This document shows, piece after piece, positions 41,201-53,200 of a DNA stretch of 64,000 nucleotides. Position numbers and translations under genes: made by a program. How positions within the stretch are numbered: the stretch's first letter is position 1; each line of letters begins with the position of its first letter. This stretch comes from Brasenia schreberi (Eukaryota > Streptophyta > Magnoliopsida > Nymphaeales > Cabombaceae). The stretch covers positions 12,087,501-12,151,500 of the forward strand of contig JAYKKT010000061.1 of the NCBI GenBank assembly GCA_036023115.1, written 5' to 3'. The notes under the pieces are model-generated. The model was not told where the DNA came from, searched no databases, and saw only the letters and a list, made by a program, of their open reading frames with translations.

Positions 41201-44200
41201 ATGATGCTCTTATATCTTCATGACTGCTGCAATCCATGACACCTTCAATAGGATGAACATTTATGTATCTAGGATCAACAACCAAGATTTAGAATGCTAC
41301 CTCAGAGGCTTATTTAAGAAGAAAAAATGTCGCTAAGGAATATAAGATTTTGGAAAAGATTATAGAGTGGAGGAAAGGAAACCTAAAAGAATAAAAGGAA
41401 AAGTGTGTAGTTGATATAAGGGTGACTTATGTAGAGGTGATCCCACTTCATGTACGAGATAAATTCTGATCAATAAAAGTTACTTTATAATACCATTCCA
41501 CTTTATTGTAATAGTAAAACTACTATTCATATTGCATCCAATTCAATTTATCATGAGAGGATATCGAGACTGAGTGTCACTTCATAAGAGAAAAAGTTAC
41601 CAATAAGAAATTCTAATTGATTTATGTCAAATCTGAAAATCAATATGCCGATATTCTTAGCAAAGCTGTAAACGGAAGGGATCTTGAAAGTGTTCTTCCT
41701 CACAACTAAGGGGAGTGTTGAGAAGACAATCCAAGATCTGGATCCATTCCAGATTTAGTTCAGTGTAAGAGAAGTCTTAATAATGTATTAGATGTATTAT
41801 AATGAGAGTATTTTAGTCTTTGAAGCTATAAATGACTATGTATGATAATGTTGCTGAAGAATATATGTATCTGTAGCTTTTAGTGTTAGTTTTGTAATTT
41901 TTGATATTTGGGTATTATTATAATTGTCCGTAGTACTACGAGCATTTTGGTCATTTTACGTTTCACATCCCATTATATAAGGGTTGGGTGTCTTGTATTA
42001 GGTTTAAGAGTTTGATTAATCGAAAGAGAGAAAGAGAGAGGGTGGCCTCCATTGGAGGGCCTGCTCCCTCCGCCGATCTCCCATTTTACTCTGTCTTTTA
42101 TGAATATTTTGCATTATCGATTATCCGTTACGCTTTTCATGAATTCCAATATGGTATTATAGCCTATTTCGATCGTTGGGAGTAGTAGCAGGTGGCGGTA
42201 GATTAGCTAGAACGTGTGGAAGGTTCGACAACCACCAAAAATGGTGGTCTCAAGTGGTAGTCATGGTGGCTGCTGCATTTCGCCCCTTCACAAATTATGG
42301 ATTGCGGGTTGACTATGCAGCGAGCAGCAGTAGCAGATTGCGGAAGAGGGCCTACTAACTTTCAGATATTCATGAATTCAGGGTTATGTGCAGAATGGTG
42401 TGCAATATATCCAATATGGACGGCAATCTAACCATGAGAAAGAGACGTTTTTCCAGCCATTAGAGTGTGATTCAACTCTACATATAGGGTACAATCCAAA
42501 TGGTCAAGAGCATATAACAATTGCAGCCCCTGCACATAATGTGAATGGCTATGTCCCCTGATGGCTAGTGTGATATCTGTATTTCAAAATGGTGAGATTT
42601 TGGAAGCTGGAAACATTCTGTAAAGCGCCTGTACTGGACATGTTCAGTTGGACAGCCATGGTTTCTGGCTTTGTGCAAAAAGGCAGGCTTGCGGATGCTC
42701 AGAAAGTGTTCGATGAAATGACCAAAAAGAGATGTTAACTTTGTAGGACAACTGTTTGATGAAATGCCTGAACGAAACGTTGTTTCATGGAATTCGATGA
42801 TTGCTGGTATGCACATAATTAACAGCTGAATGATGCTAGGAGGCAGTCTACTTCGACCGTGGATCATATAATGAACAAGGTGGGCTCCTATTGGTTCTCT
42901 CATAAGACCAACAACGAGATTTCGTTCGTTGGAGATGATCTCAACTCATTGTCTACCAGCATTTAGTTAGTAAGATTAAAGGAAAGTTGCAGAAGCCACT
43001 GGCAGAGCTTCTTAAAGAATATGATCTGACAATAGGCATTTTTCCAAAGGATGCAACTCATTACGAATTCAACGAAGAGACCTATAAGCAGAACGGACCG
43101 TGTTTAATAATGAGGAACAACGACAACAAGAGTTGCTGAGGGAGCGTGAGTAGAAGAAGGAAGAACAGGTTAAAGCTTTAAAGTATTCTATGCAGAGTGG
43201 AATGGCACATGCCATGAAAGAGCAAGCCCAATTGCGAGAAGAAATGAATTTTCAATACAGACTTGGTAATTTTAAGGTGGCTGCTGCAATTCAAAGGTGG
43301 TTGGAGCCTAGCAAGTTTCAGAATAATTAATATATGGTATACAAGATGCACATAAGTGTTTGATAAAATACCCAAGAGGGATGTTTACCTCCACATCAAG
43401 TGTTTGATAAAATGCCCAAGAGGAATGTTAAATTTGCATGTCATTTGTTTTATTAAATGTCTCAAAGAAGCAAAATCTGATCCCTATAGCTCGTGAAGTG
43501 AAGAAGCTACGTGCTGAGGTTGCTAGTGTGGAGAAAGGATTAAAAAGAGTATTTAAAGGAGAAGAGATAACACTTAACAGTAGAATTGAGTTAAGAAGGA
43601 AAAGATAGTGTAGAAAAAACAGTTTCTTACCACTTATGCTTGAAAAATTTAGTCATAGAAGTGTTGAAGAATATGTTTTTAGTGTCAGTTTTAGTAATTT
43701 TGATGTTTTAGGTATTATTATAATTGCTCGTAACCTATGGTTCTTCGAACCTGACGGGTTGTTCGTGTGCAAGCTTCCGTCAGCCTTAGGAAGACTTTCT
43801 CGATCTCAGGATTAACCTTCTCCGACCCATCTTAATCAGGCGGCCCATAAACAGAAGGACTCTTCCTTCGTCAGCCCTGACTTTCCCATTCTATTCCATA
43901 TGCCGGAAGAAGAAGGCATTTCAATGGTCAAGATAGCAAGTGAGATACTATCTGAATCTCACTCCTTCACACCTACACTCCGAGAGCGGGAGATATTAGT
44001 CCTAGAAAGCTCGTAGACTCGCACCTCGTTCTACTACGGTGGGAAGCAGGACATTAGAGCATTCGAGACGGAGACTCAGTCCACTTCCACTCCGCAGAAT
44101 AAGAGGCACTTCCTCCATTTCTGGAAAGAAAAAGGCTTTCTCAAAAGAGCAGCGCCGAATAATTCAATCAAGGTTGGTTGTGCACCCTCCCATGTAGACA

Positions 44201-47200
44201 AAGATACCTGAAAGCAGAAAGTAGATGGCGCCCCCTATCTATTCCTCGATTTTTTGCTACTGCTATTTTTTAGTAGTATGAGTAGTGCCCATGAAGCCTA
44301 GCTGCTCTGTAGCTTCACTTCGTTCAGTAAATATCACTGAACTTCGTTCAGCCAGAAGCCACTTCACGCTACTATAAGATGCGCTTCACTTTGTTCAGTT
44401 TTATTTAAATGATCTTCTCTTCGCTTCGCTCAGCTCTACGCACCTACGTGAAGCCAAACTCCAAAATAACACTATCGTTTGGACAAGTCAATTTCACTTT
44501 GCGCAACCAAACTCTAAAATAACACTACATTCAGCCTTAAATGATTTTCTCTTCGCTTCGCTTAGCTCTACGCACCTACGTGAAGCCAAACTCCAAAATA
44601 ACACTATCATTCAGACAAGTCAATTTCACTTTGCTCAACTCACGCTTACGTAAATTTCGCTTCGTCACAACTCCAAAAGAACACTTCGTTCAGAAAACAT
44701 TTCGCTTCGCTCAACCAAACAAGCTTTACTACGTTCAGTATAGAACCTTGTATTCAATCCGTTGCATCCGTCCCTTGAAGATGAAGTACGGGAGCAGTGG
44801 TTTGGATAGGTCGATCTCTACCGCTATGCAAGCGCTATATGAATGGCATTCAGATTGCGAGAGGGTACTATAAGCTATTAGTTAGTTAGTCACTATCACT
44901 AATAATGATGAACTTTCCCACCCCGATCGCATGAAGAAGGCGTTTCTAAATGAATGGCCATCCCTGGGAATCGAATCCAAACCGCTGTCTGTCTTCCTTG
45001 ATATGGAAATCCCCATCACTATAGGTAGGGCCAAGGTTGCACCTTCCACAACCAAGGGCCACCCAATAGGGCATTCATTCAATCTTCTTGGAGATAAAAA
45101 TGTACTACACATTCTGTTCCAGATCGACCACCCCCACTCCGTGGTCCCGCTCCGTGGGGTTTCCAGAGATTATCAATCCTAAAGGCATTTTGGTTATTTT
45201 ATGTTTAACAACCTATTATATAAGGGCTGAACATCTTGTATTAGGGTTAAGATATTAAGATTAAGAAAGAGAGAGAGAGGGGGTGGCTTCCATTGGAGGG
45301 TCTGTCTCCTCCTTCGATCTCCACATTTTTTTTGATTTTTTCTTCTCGTTTTGTGATATTTGATCTTTCATTATGGTACCCACGTTTTCCAACATGGTAT
45401 CAAAGCAATCAATCATTGGGAGCTGCAACTGTGAGCGAACATCATCATTTTTTGAGGATTTACTGCTTGTAGCCCTTGGTTCTTATCACTGTTTCAGTTA
45501 TGGAGAAAATGCGACATATCTTCTGTGGGAATGTTGACTTTTATGCTTGACAATCTGAATGAGAGTGAATATTCAGCTGTCAACGAGAAGAACAAAGAGG
45601 ACATGGTCGATCGGTGTGCCGAGGTCACGTGGTTGCTCAAAGACTGCATGCTTCGCCACACCAATTACTATGAACCACCAAGATGTAATCTCTTAAACAT
45701 CCGGCAGGGCCCTAGTGCCTTTGACAACAAAACGAGGCAACAGATGGTCAGATTTGGGTACTTCGATGCCTTTGCAACTGCCATAAATCTACAACATGCT
45801 CCAGGATCCTTGCTTCCTCCAAGGATTGTTTGTTGCTTTCTGGATATTTCCATTCCTTCTGTACCTATATTTTCCCTTGGTCTCTCTCCCTCCGTCTGTT
45901 TGAGAATGCCTATGGTGACTGAGGCATCACCATTCAACCCCACTGCTTCTCCCCCCATTGAAACCCTAAACGCCACCGAGCAAGAGGACGATCAACGTCG
46001 GGGAGTCGCCGCCGGGGAGGCGAAGGGCAATGAAGAAAGAAGAGAAGGCACTGGTGATGATGGAGGCGTTGGCGATGAGGAAGAGGAGGAGGAAGAGCAT
46101 ATGGAATGCAGGTTCTCCTTGTTTAGGAAGGGAGGCGAATGCAAAGACAGTTTTGTGGAGTGGGAGAAATGCATAGAAGAAGCCAAGAGTTGATTGTTGA
46201 GGAGGGAAACCTACTATCTATTGGTTACAAGAAGTCAAGAACGTTATTGGTGTTCGTCGAGCTTCATGGCATATCATGTCATCTATAGAGCAAAAAGAAG
46301 AGGCAAAGGGAAACAAACTGAATGTTAAACGCATCAAAGAGAAAACAGAAGGTGGTTGCGTTGCTTCAAATAACATGGAATCTGAGGTGGAGATAGAGGT
46401 TGAGTCACCTAAGGAAAAGAAGGCGAAGGCGTTATGCAGAGGAAGAGGGGAGAAGGAAGAGAAATCTCACCCTCTCTCTCTCTCTCTTTCTCTCGAGAAC
46501 TGTTTGATGAAATGCCCAAGAGAGATGTTTATCTGCACATCAACTATTTGATGAAATGCTGAAGAGGGCTAAAAAAAAAAACTCAAAAAAAAATTACAAG
46601 AGAATGAGGTTGGATGGACTGTCGTATTGATGAGTTAAGCAAGAAAGAGAGGCAGCCATGGCAGCCATGTGTGGGTGTTGGTGTGGGCAGATTGGATGAA
46701 ATGTCTCCAATCTGCTGATTCTTGTGAAGATTGCATTCATATGTATTGGTGAAATGTGTTTTCCAGCTATATGGTTGCTGAAATTTGCAGCCAAAGAAGC
46801 TGCTGAAATGTGTTTTGTAGCCATGAAGTTGTTGAAGATGTTGCAGCAAAAAAAGCTGTTGAAAATATTGCAACCAAGAAGCTGTTGAAAATATTGCAAT
46901 GAAGAAGCTGTTGAAAATGATTAGCCATGAAGGCTGAGTTGAAGTTGTTACAGCCAAAGAAGCTGCTGAAGATGTTGCAGCCAAAGAAGCTACCGAAAAT
47001 GACCAACTAAGAAGGTTGAGTTGAAGTTGTTGCAACCAAGAAGTTGTTGAAATTTTATGCAACCATTAAGCTGCTGAAGAACAACCGTGAAGGTTGATGA
47101 AGAGTGTTGCAGCTAGGAAGGTTGCTAAAAAGTGGACAACCAAGAGGGTTGGAAGAAAAAAAGTGCCTTCTAGGGTGCTCAAGAAAAAGATTAAGAAAAA

Positions 47201-50200
47201 AAATTAGTTTTTTGGCAAGCTTGGAGTTCGAAGTATCTCACTCCCAACTTAAGGGGGGTATTGAAGAATATGTTTTTAGTGTCAGTTTTAGTAATTTTGA
47301 TGTTTTAGGTATTATTGTAATTGTCCGTAGTACTAAGGGTATTTTGGTAATTTTGTGTTTAATATAAGGGTTGGACATCTTGTATTAGGGTTAAGAGATT
47401 AAGATTAAGAAAGAGAAAGGGGGGCAACCTCCATTTTAGGGCATGTCCCCTCCTTTCATCTTCACATTTTCTCTTGACTTATTCTTTTCGTTTTGTGATA
47501 TTCAATCTTTCGATGTGCTATCCACGTTTTCCAACAAGAAGAGGCAAGATGAATTTGTTTATATAAAACGTGATAGTATCACAAAGAAGCATGAAAAATT
47601 AAGACCTCGAGTTGCTGAAGTGAACAACCAGGACTGGAAAAAGTGGTTGTAGTCACCTTATGAAGGGGCACGTATCGACTAGAATGAGCAGATGTGTGTA
47701 TTATGCTATTTGAGTGATAGAGAGAGGACATCCAACCAACACACTGGCAACAACCACCATGTAAAGGGGTATAGAAAAAGTCATTTTAGGTATGTATGGT
47801 GGAGATAGTACATCCTACCATGAAAATCAGCTTTCTCAAGAGAAAGAAAACATAATTTTTGGAGTGTTACTGCCTAGTAACATCATTGAGAAGAAAGAAG
47901 AAGAGGAGTGACCGACATCCATAGAAGGATCGTGCGCTACCCAAGTGTGTTCTTAATTGTTGAAGTTGATTTAAAGGAGCCTCATAGAGATCATTGGTGT
48001 AAGTGTGGTGAATAAAAAACCAATTTTTTGGCAAGTTTGGAGTTTGAAGTATTTCACTCTCAACTTAAAGGGGGTGTTGAAGAATATATGTATCTGCTGT
48101 TTTTAGTGTTAGTTTTGTAATTTTTGATATTTGTGTATTATTATAATTGCTTGTAGTACTAAGGGCATTGTGATCATTTTATGTTTCACAACACATTACA
48201 TAAGGGCTTGGCGTCTTTGTATTACGGTTAAGAGTTTGATTAATAGAAAGAGAGAAAGAGAGGGGGCGATCTCCATTAGAGGGCTTGCCCCCTCCTCCGA
48301 TCTCCCATTTTACTTTTTGTCTTTTATAAATATTTTGCATTATTAATTATCTGCTGCACTTTTCACGAATTCCAATAAATGTAACCCTAAGAGGTGATTA
48401 ACGCGAAAGAAGAGAGAGGAGCCACAGGAAGTGTCTCCTTAAACTTGTCTCCAAGAGCCTTTATGGGCATGTTATTTTCTGCTAGTAAATAAATAAATCT
48501 TTTATATATTTTCTCAATATATGTTCACAAATATAATATTGGTTCTTATCATTTCTTGTCTTGAGAGAAATATGTCTTCTTGTCACTGCTTCACCCCGAA
48601 AAAGCAATCCTACAAGTCAATCTTCCTTGGTAGTTCTTACAGAATAAATTTCAAAAACTTTGTATTGTTATGTGAAGCATGAAGTACAAGCAACACAAAA
48701 ACATTATATGTGAAAAGTTTGTTAAAAGTCAACTATGGAATCTAGTACAGGTTCCTGATTATGGATGATTGAATTTGTAGAACTTATCTTCTGTTGAGAA
48801 GGAAAGCACACTTTCCATTTTGGATGTTTGGTTCATGTGGTGGGCAATAGGTTAGAATAATCTGCCTTTACTGAGTTTAACTTTTGGTTGAAGATATGAC
48901 GTTCTGGTTGATGTGGCACCCGAAGTCAAATGGACAACTCCTGATGCTTATAAGAATCTAAAGGTAGTTATTGAAATTGATGAAGACATACGGGCACAGA
49001 GTGCATGTGACATGGAACTAAGACGTCGTCACAAGGCTTCCGGGCCCTTGAGAATTATAGACGGAAGGGGACTTCAGGTATGGTATTTTCCACTTTCTTT
49101 TTCACTGAATTTGCAATATATCGACCTTCTTGAATCTGGTTACACAGCCTGATCAATCTTTTCTCCTTGTGATATGGTTTATTTGATATCTGGTAGATTT
49201 CTGATGATTTTCATGCACATTCATCATTAAATCATTTCATGATCATTTGTTCTTTTACTGTCGTTAAATTTGGCATCTGCAACATCACTTTACAGGATTT
49301 TCCATCATCATGACATTCTATGTGCTCTACCAGCATCATGAGTATTGCCATAAGACAATTGGTGCTATGATCATCATGTATTGGTAAGACAATGGCTATA
49401 AATCCTTGCCAGGTGAGTGAGAGTTAGAGCGCACCAGGACACAAACGTAATGTATTGATAGTGAGTGTGCGAACAGATTTCAGATATCCAGCTTGATGGC
49501 TACATTTTGTGTTGTGACTATGAGTGGGATGCACATATTGATGGCTTTATAAGGTGCATGTTTACTTACGTTCACTAACGTGGTTATCATAATGTATGTA
49601 CTGATACTACGTTTCAACCCATGTCTAAGAAAGAAACAACAGGGGCTAAGGGACAACCGTCCTTCATGAATTCTTGTTTCTCCAGCCCAACTCCTTGCTG
49701 TTGAAAATACTAGGAATTTACATGGTGTGAAATCAATATTGTGAGAAGTATTTGGCATTGATGTTACTACTAAGAAACAAAGGGGGAGTAGGAAGCACTT
49801 TTTCTTCTCTTGCTTCATCTTTTCTGACCCTTCGTATTTTTCTTTTTTACACCTGGTAATATTTCTTCTCTACTATTTTTATCATCTCTTTCTCTTCCTA
49901 CGTCCTTTCTCCTTCTGTTTCCCTACACACTAGCATGCTTCTATGTCTCTATATTGATGCCATACTATCAATTACTAAAAACTTCTATTCATGACAGAAA
50001 ACAGAACAGAATACTATCCTGTACGCTTGTTCTTGTTCACTCTTAACCACAATCCATCGAAGCTTGCAGGGTTCATTTACCAAGGATCATTGTTGCAACT
50101 CTAGTTTTGTTTGTATCACCTGCTAAATCTTAGCCCATTTTCTCTGCAGGTCAATTATATAACATGATTCATACCGTTGTATGGAACTCAATTATTTTGC

Positions 50201-53200
50201 TTCTAAATGCATTATTAGCATCATCTCTTTTAAGGCAAAGAAAATTGCACACTTGTTGCCAGTGCCTTTGCCTTTTGTCATTTTTCTTCTTGTTATTTAG
50301 GTTTTGTCATTTATTATATCAAAGGAAGTCCGTTTCTTAAGTCTTCTACCTGCATTGTCTAGAAAGTGGTCTCTTTTGTATACAAGGCACAAGAGTTGCA
50401 ATATATTGGTAATACAATAAAGCAAAAGGGTTGGGGAGGAGGGAAGGAGGTGGGATAGAGCTGTAATTAGTTTGATTAAATGTCAGTACACAAAAGATCA
50501 CCCCTCATATCTTCTCGTTACTCATGAGGGTTTCTCAGTCTCATCAATATGGATCACATTGTAGTATACTATTCTCTGCCAACTTAATGCACTTTGATTT
50601 CTTTTAGTTTGTAGATCCTAATTCGATTGTGTGCCTTCCCACTAACCGCTAGATGCTTGCAGATTGGAGATGTTGCGATCCTTGATATCTATGCTAAAAC
50701 AACAGGAGGAGGTGAAACTGGTGGTGAAAGCCTTCCATCTGCTGAGAGCAAGGGTTTGTAAATTTATTATTTAGCTCTATTATATAGTTAAAACATTCTG
50801 CTATCAGCTTTGTAGGTCAAATCATGATGCATAATATCAGTGAGCAAGAGTTGCTGCCCATAATTACTGTGGTCTCACCAACACCTATGAGTTCTTGAGG
50901 AACATATATTAATGAATATAAGTGAAAAGCAATCTGTTTACTGTGCTTTGGGATGCTTGTGGTGCATCAATGGTTCGGTAGAAGGAATAGACCTTTCAGA
51001 TTTGAACAAACTTGGCTTACCCATCAAACCTATATGGCAACCCATCAAGAAAATTGGTCTTCATCTGCCACCATCTTAGCTTTCCGAATGGGAACTTTTA
51101 TGCCTTTTTGGTACCTTCAGCGCCTGATTCTGTCCTGTGACTCCTGTCCTCTGGGAATCTCCTGCTTTGGGACAACCTTGGCAAGAACAATGTTTGGAAG
51201 AATATATGACTCATGCTCCTCTAGGCTCTTCGAATTCTGTGGTCGGTGTAGCTACATAGAGCAATGTAATCAATAATCGTAGCTTGTGCATTATAGGCCA
51301 CTGTTCATGTAGCCCCAAGCCTTTTCTCACATTAGGTGGTGTCAGCTAAAGTTTGCAACTCAAGAACTTCCTATGATGCGCTAACACTACCCTCCACCAT
51401 AGTAGTCAAAACGCAGTCTTAGAAATTAGAACATACAATGTTACGAATTTATGATTCTAAAAATGCTGGCAAGTTGATTCATGATAAAATTGGTGATTGC
51501 TTAGAAACTCCACCAGTTTAACGTTAACACTACCAGGGTTAAAATCTTACGAGTTTATGTTAGTGATTTTAACGTTGGGGTAAAATTGAACTGAGTTTAC
51601 CCCTCCACTGATTCTATCCAGAAACTCAATTCTAAATATTCAACCAAGCATACTTCAACTTCAGAGTTCCAATGACATCTGGTTCATTGGTGCAGGAGAG
51701 ATTGCATGCCATGGAAAACATCCAATGAACTCATATCGAAAATAGTGTGGATTTTGTGTAAATTGGTAATTCTACTTCGAATTACAGTCTGGCTGTTGGA
51801 AACCTATGCAACTCTCTTTCTCTATGTAGACCTTGGACCAATTGTGTAAGAATAAACTAAGATCTCTCGTCAAGTTAGTCCACCAGAAACTTAATAAGGA
51901 ACTAATTGTTTTACCTTCTCAGATCATTCTTGGTGTCTTTTGAATGCTGTAAGTGGACCTAATTTTTGAGAAATGAGATATGAAAAATCATAGTTTTATC
52001 CAAAGGACAGATGCAGACTCAATGTTGATAACTTTAATTGTTTGGAATTGTGAATGATTTTGTTATGTTTGAGATGGCAACATTGTCAAACATGATATTT
52101 TCATATTGATATAATCAGTGAAATAGTTTTCATGATGGTCAGTCATATTTAAGAAGAAAATTCATGTATTTGGTTATATATATCAGTTCATGTTTTCCCT
52201 TTTAGTCTTTCAGCATAAGCATTTACTTCAGCTGCATTCTCCAGGATTTCACTTGGATACTGAAGAAAACAGTGAACTTCTTCCTGGATTCCTTGATTCA
52301 ATAATTGGACTTAAAAGGGGTGAACAGAAGTCTTTCATTCTTGTATTTCCAGACTCATGGAAGCAAGAGAGTCTCCGCTCTATTGAGGCCCAATTTACTG
52401 TAAGTCTTCTTTTTCCTGATCATGTAATCATTACAATGAGAACAAATTCTTCTATTTTTGTTTGCATATGAATAAATTGCGTGCTTATGCAGATGTTGTC
52501 AAAGTCATTAGTCATTTACCGATGACAATTGTCAGATCTCTGTTCTTTTGAACGTTTGTCCTCAAATATAAATGTGAATTAGGAATTCATTGCACAAATC
52601 CTTCTGTCTATAATGACTGACTTTTGGAAAGTGCCAAGTTTGCTGGATTCTAGTCTCCCTTTTCTCTTGTATTCGTTCTTCCCTTTTATTGAGAGGAAAG
52701 AACCACTTCTGTTAACTCAGAGTGTTTGAAAATTTTCTGGTAACATTAATGCAGGTTACTCGAGAAGATTATTTAAAATATGCACCATTTCCTTTTAGTG
52801 AGAATATGATAAAACTGTTGTCTGATTATAGACAACAGTTTTGGACCCTAACCATGTTATTTTATTAATAGTTACATGGCCTAGCCATAATACTACCTTT
52901 TGTGCCACTACTTTCTGGAAGTTATAAATCAAGAGGCAGTCAGCAGCCTTGTTTAGCGGATTAATATTATTTCAGGAGGATCATAAAGGTGTCATTTTGC
53001 TGCCATATAAGTATCAAAAACTTTTAAACTTGCAGATTTCTTCAATAAGCCTTTCTTTTTTCTCCCTTCACCAACATATCCGACTTAAAAGTCTCTCCAG
53101 GCCCGTTTTGCTGTGAGTAAAATTTTTAGAGCAAATTTAAGAAGCAAAAGTTTTAGAAGAGTATATTTACTGCCCACTATTTTTACTCGAGGCATAGTGT

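Larger units (their letters stand above)
43662..47536 (+). mobile_element. Element H: related non-autonomous LTR element nested in G
   Basis: The LTRs are 43662-45394 (enlarged by foreign DNA) and 47259-47536. The flanks 43657-43661 and 47537-47541 are both AGAAG. The primer site TGGTATCAAAGC is at 45395-45406 and the polypurine tract AAGGGGGG at 47251-47258. Its pre-tract sequence (TTTTTTGGCAAG, then GAAGTAT.TCACTC.CAACTTAA) matches that of G. There is no gag or pol. The body carries a GCK-domain gene in two pieces, a 14-3-3 piece and a Lys/Ala-rich tandem repeat. Confidence 0.9.
41852..48377 (+). mobile_element. Element G: non-autonomous LTR element carrying host gene pieces
   Basis: The LTRs 41852-42151 and 48075-48377 are alike from TG(C/T)TGAAGAATATATG to GAATTCCAATA. 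The flanks 41847-41851 and 48378-48382 are both AATGT, proving insertion into the copia F LTR. The primer site TGGTATTATAGCC is at 42152-42164 and the polypurine tract AAAGGGGG lies before 48075. No gag or pol domain is present. Excluding nested element H and one copy of its duplication it is about 2.6 kb. Inside are PPR, DUF538 and coiled-coil gene fragments. It must depend on enzymes of another element. Confidence 0.9.
40521..48519 (+). mobile_element. Copia F, internally deleted, host of element G
   Basis: The left LTR is 5' truncated (40521-40734) and followed by a primer site TGATATTAGAGCGGG (40735-40749). The right LTR is 41716-41851 plus 48383-48519, split by element G. The polypurine tract AAGGGGAG is at 41708-41715. 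The internal region is only about 970 bp. The left LTR begins exactly where RTE LINE 2 ends, so its 5' part is gone. Confidence 0.8.

Noticed and set aside
44541..45182. Mitochondrial protein genes in the organelle-like insert
   Set aside because: Open frames of 110 and 83 codons exist but I recognise no known mitochondrial protein, and one consists of the internal direct repeat.
45525..46193. A functional 222-residue novel protein gene
   Set aside because: The frame is open, but its recognisable parts are two halves of one GCK domain in the wrong order inside a retroelement, with no sign of a host promoter. I treat it as captured fragments.
46583..47062. Minus-strand open frames of 159, 101 and 79 codons rich in F, S and Q
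   Set aside because: They are the complement of the Lys/Ala tandem repeat of element H and have no domain.
50953..51276. 107-codon frame in intron e-f
   Set aside because: No recognisable domain and it lies in an intron between well-supported exons.
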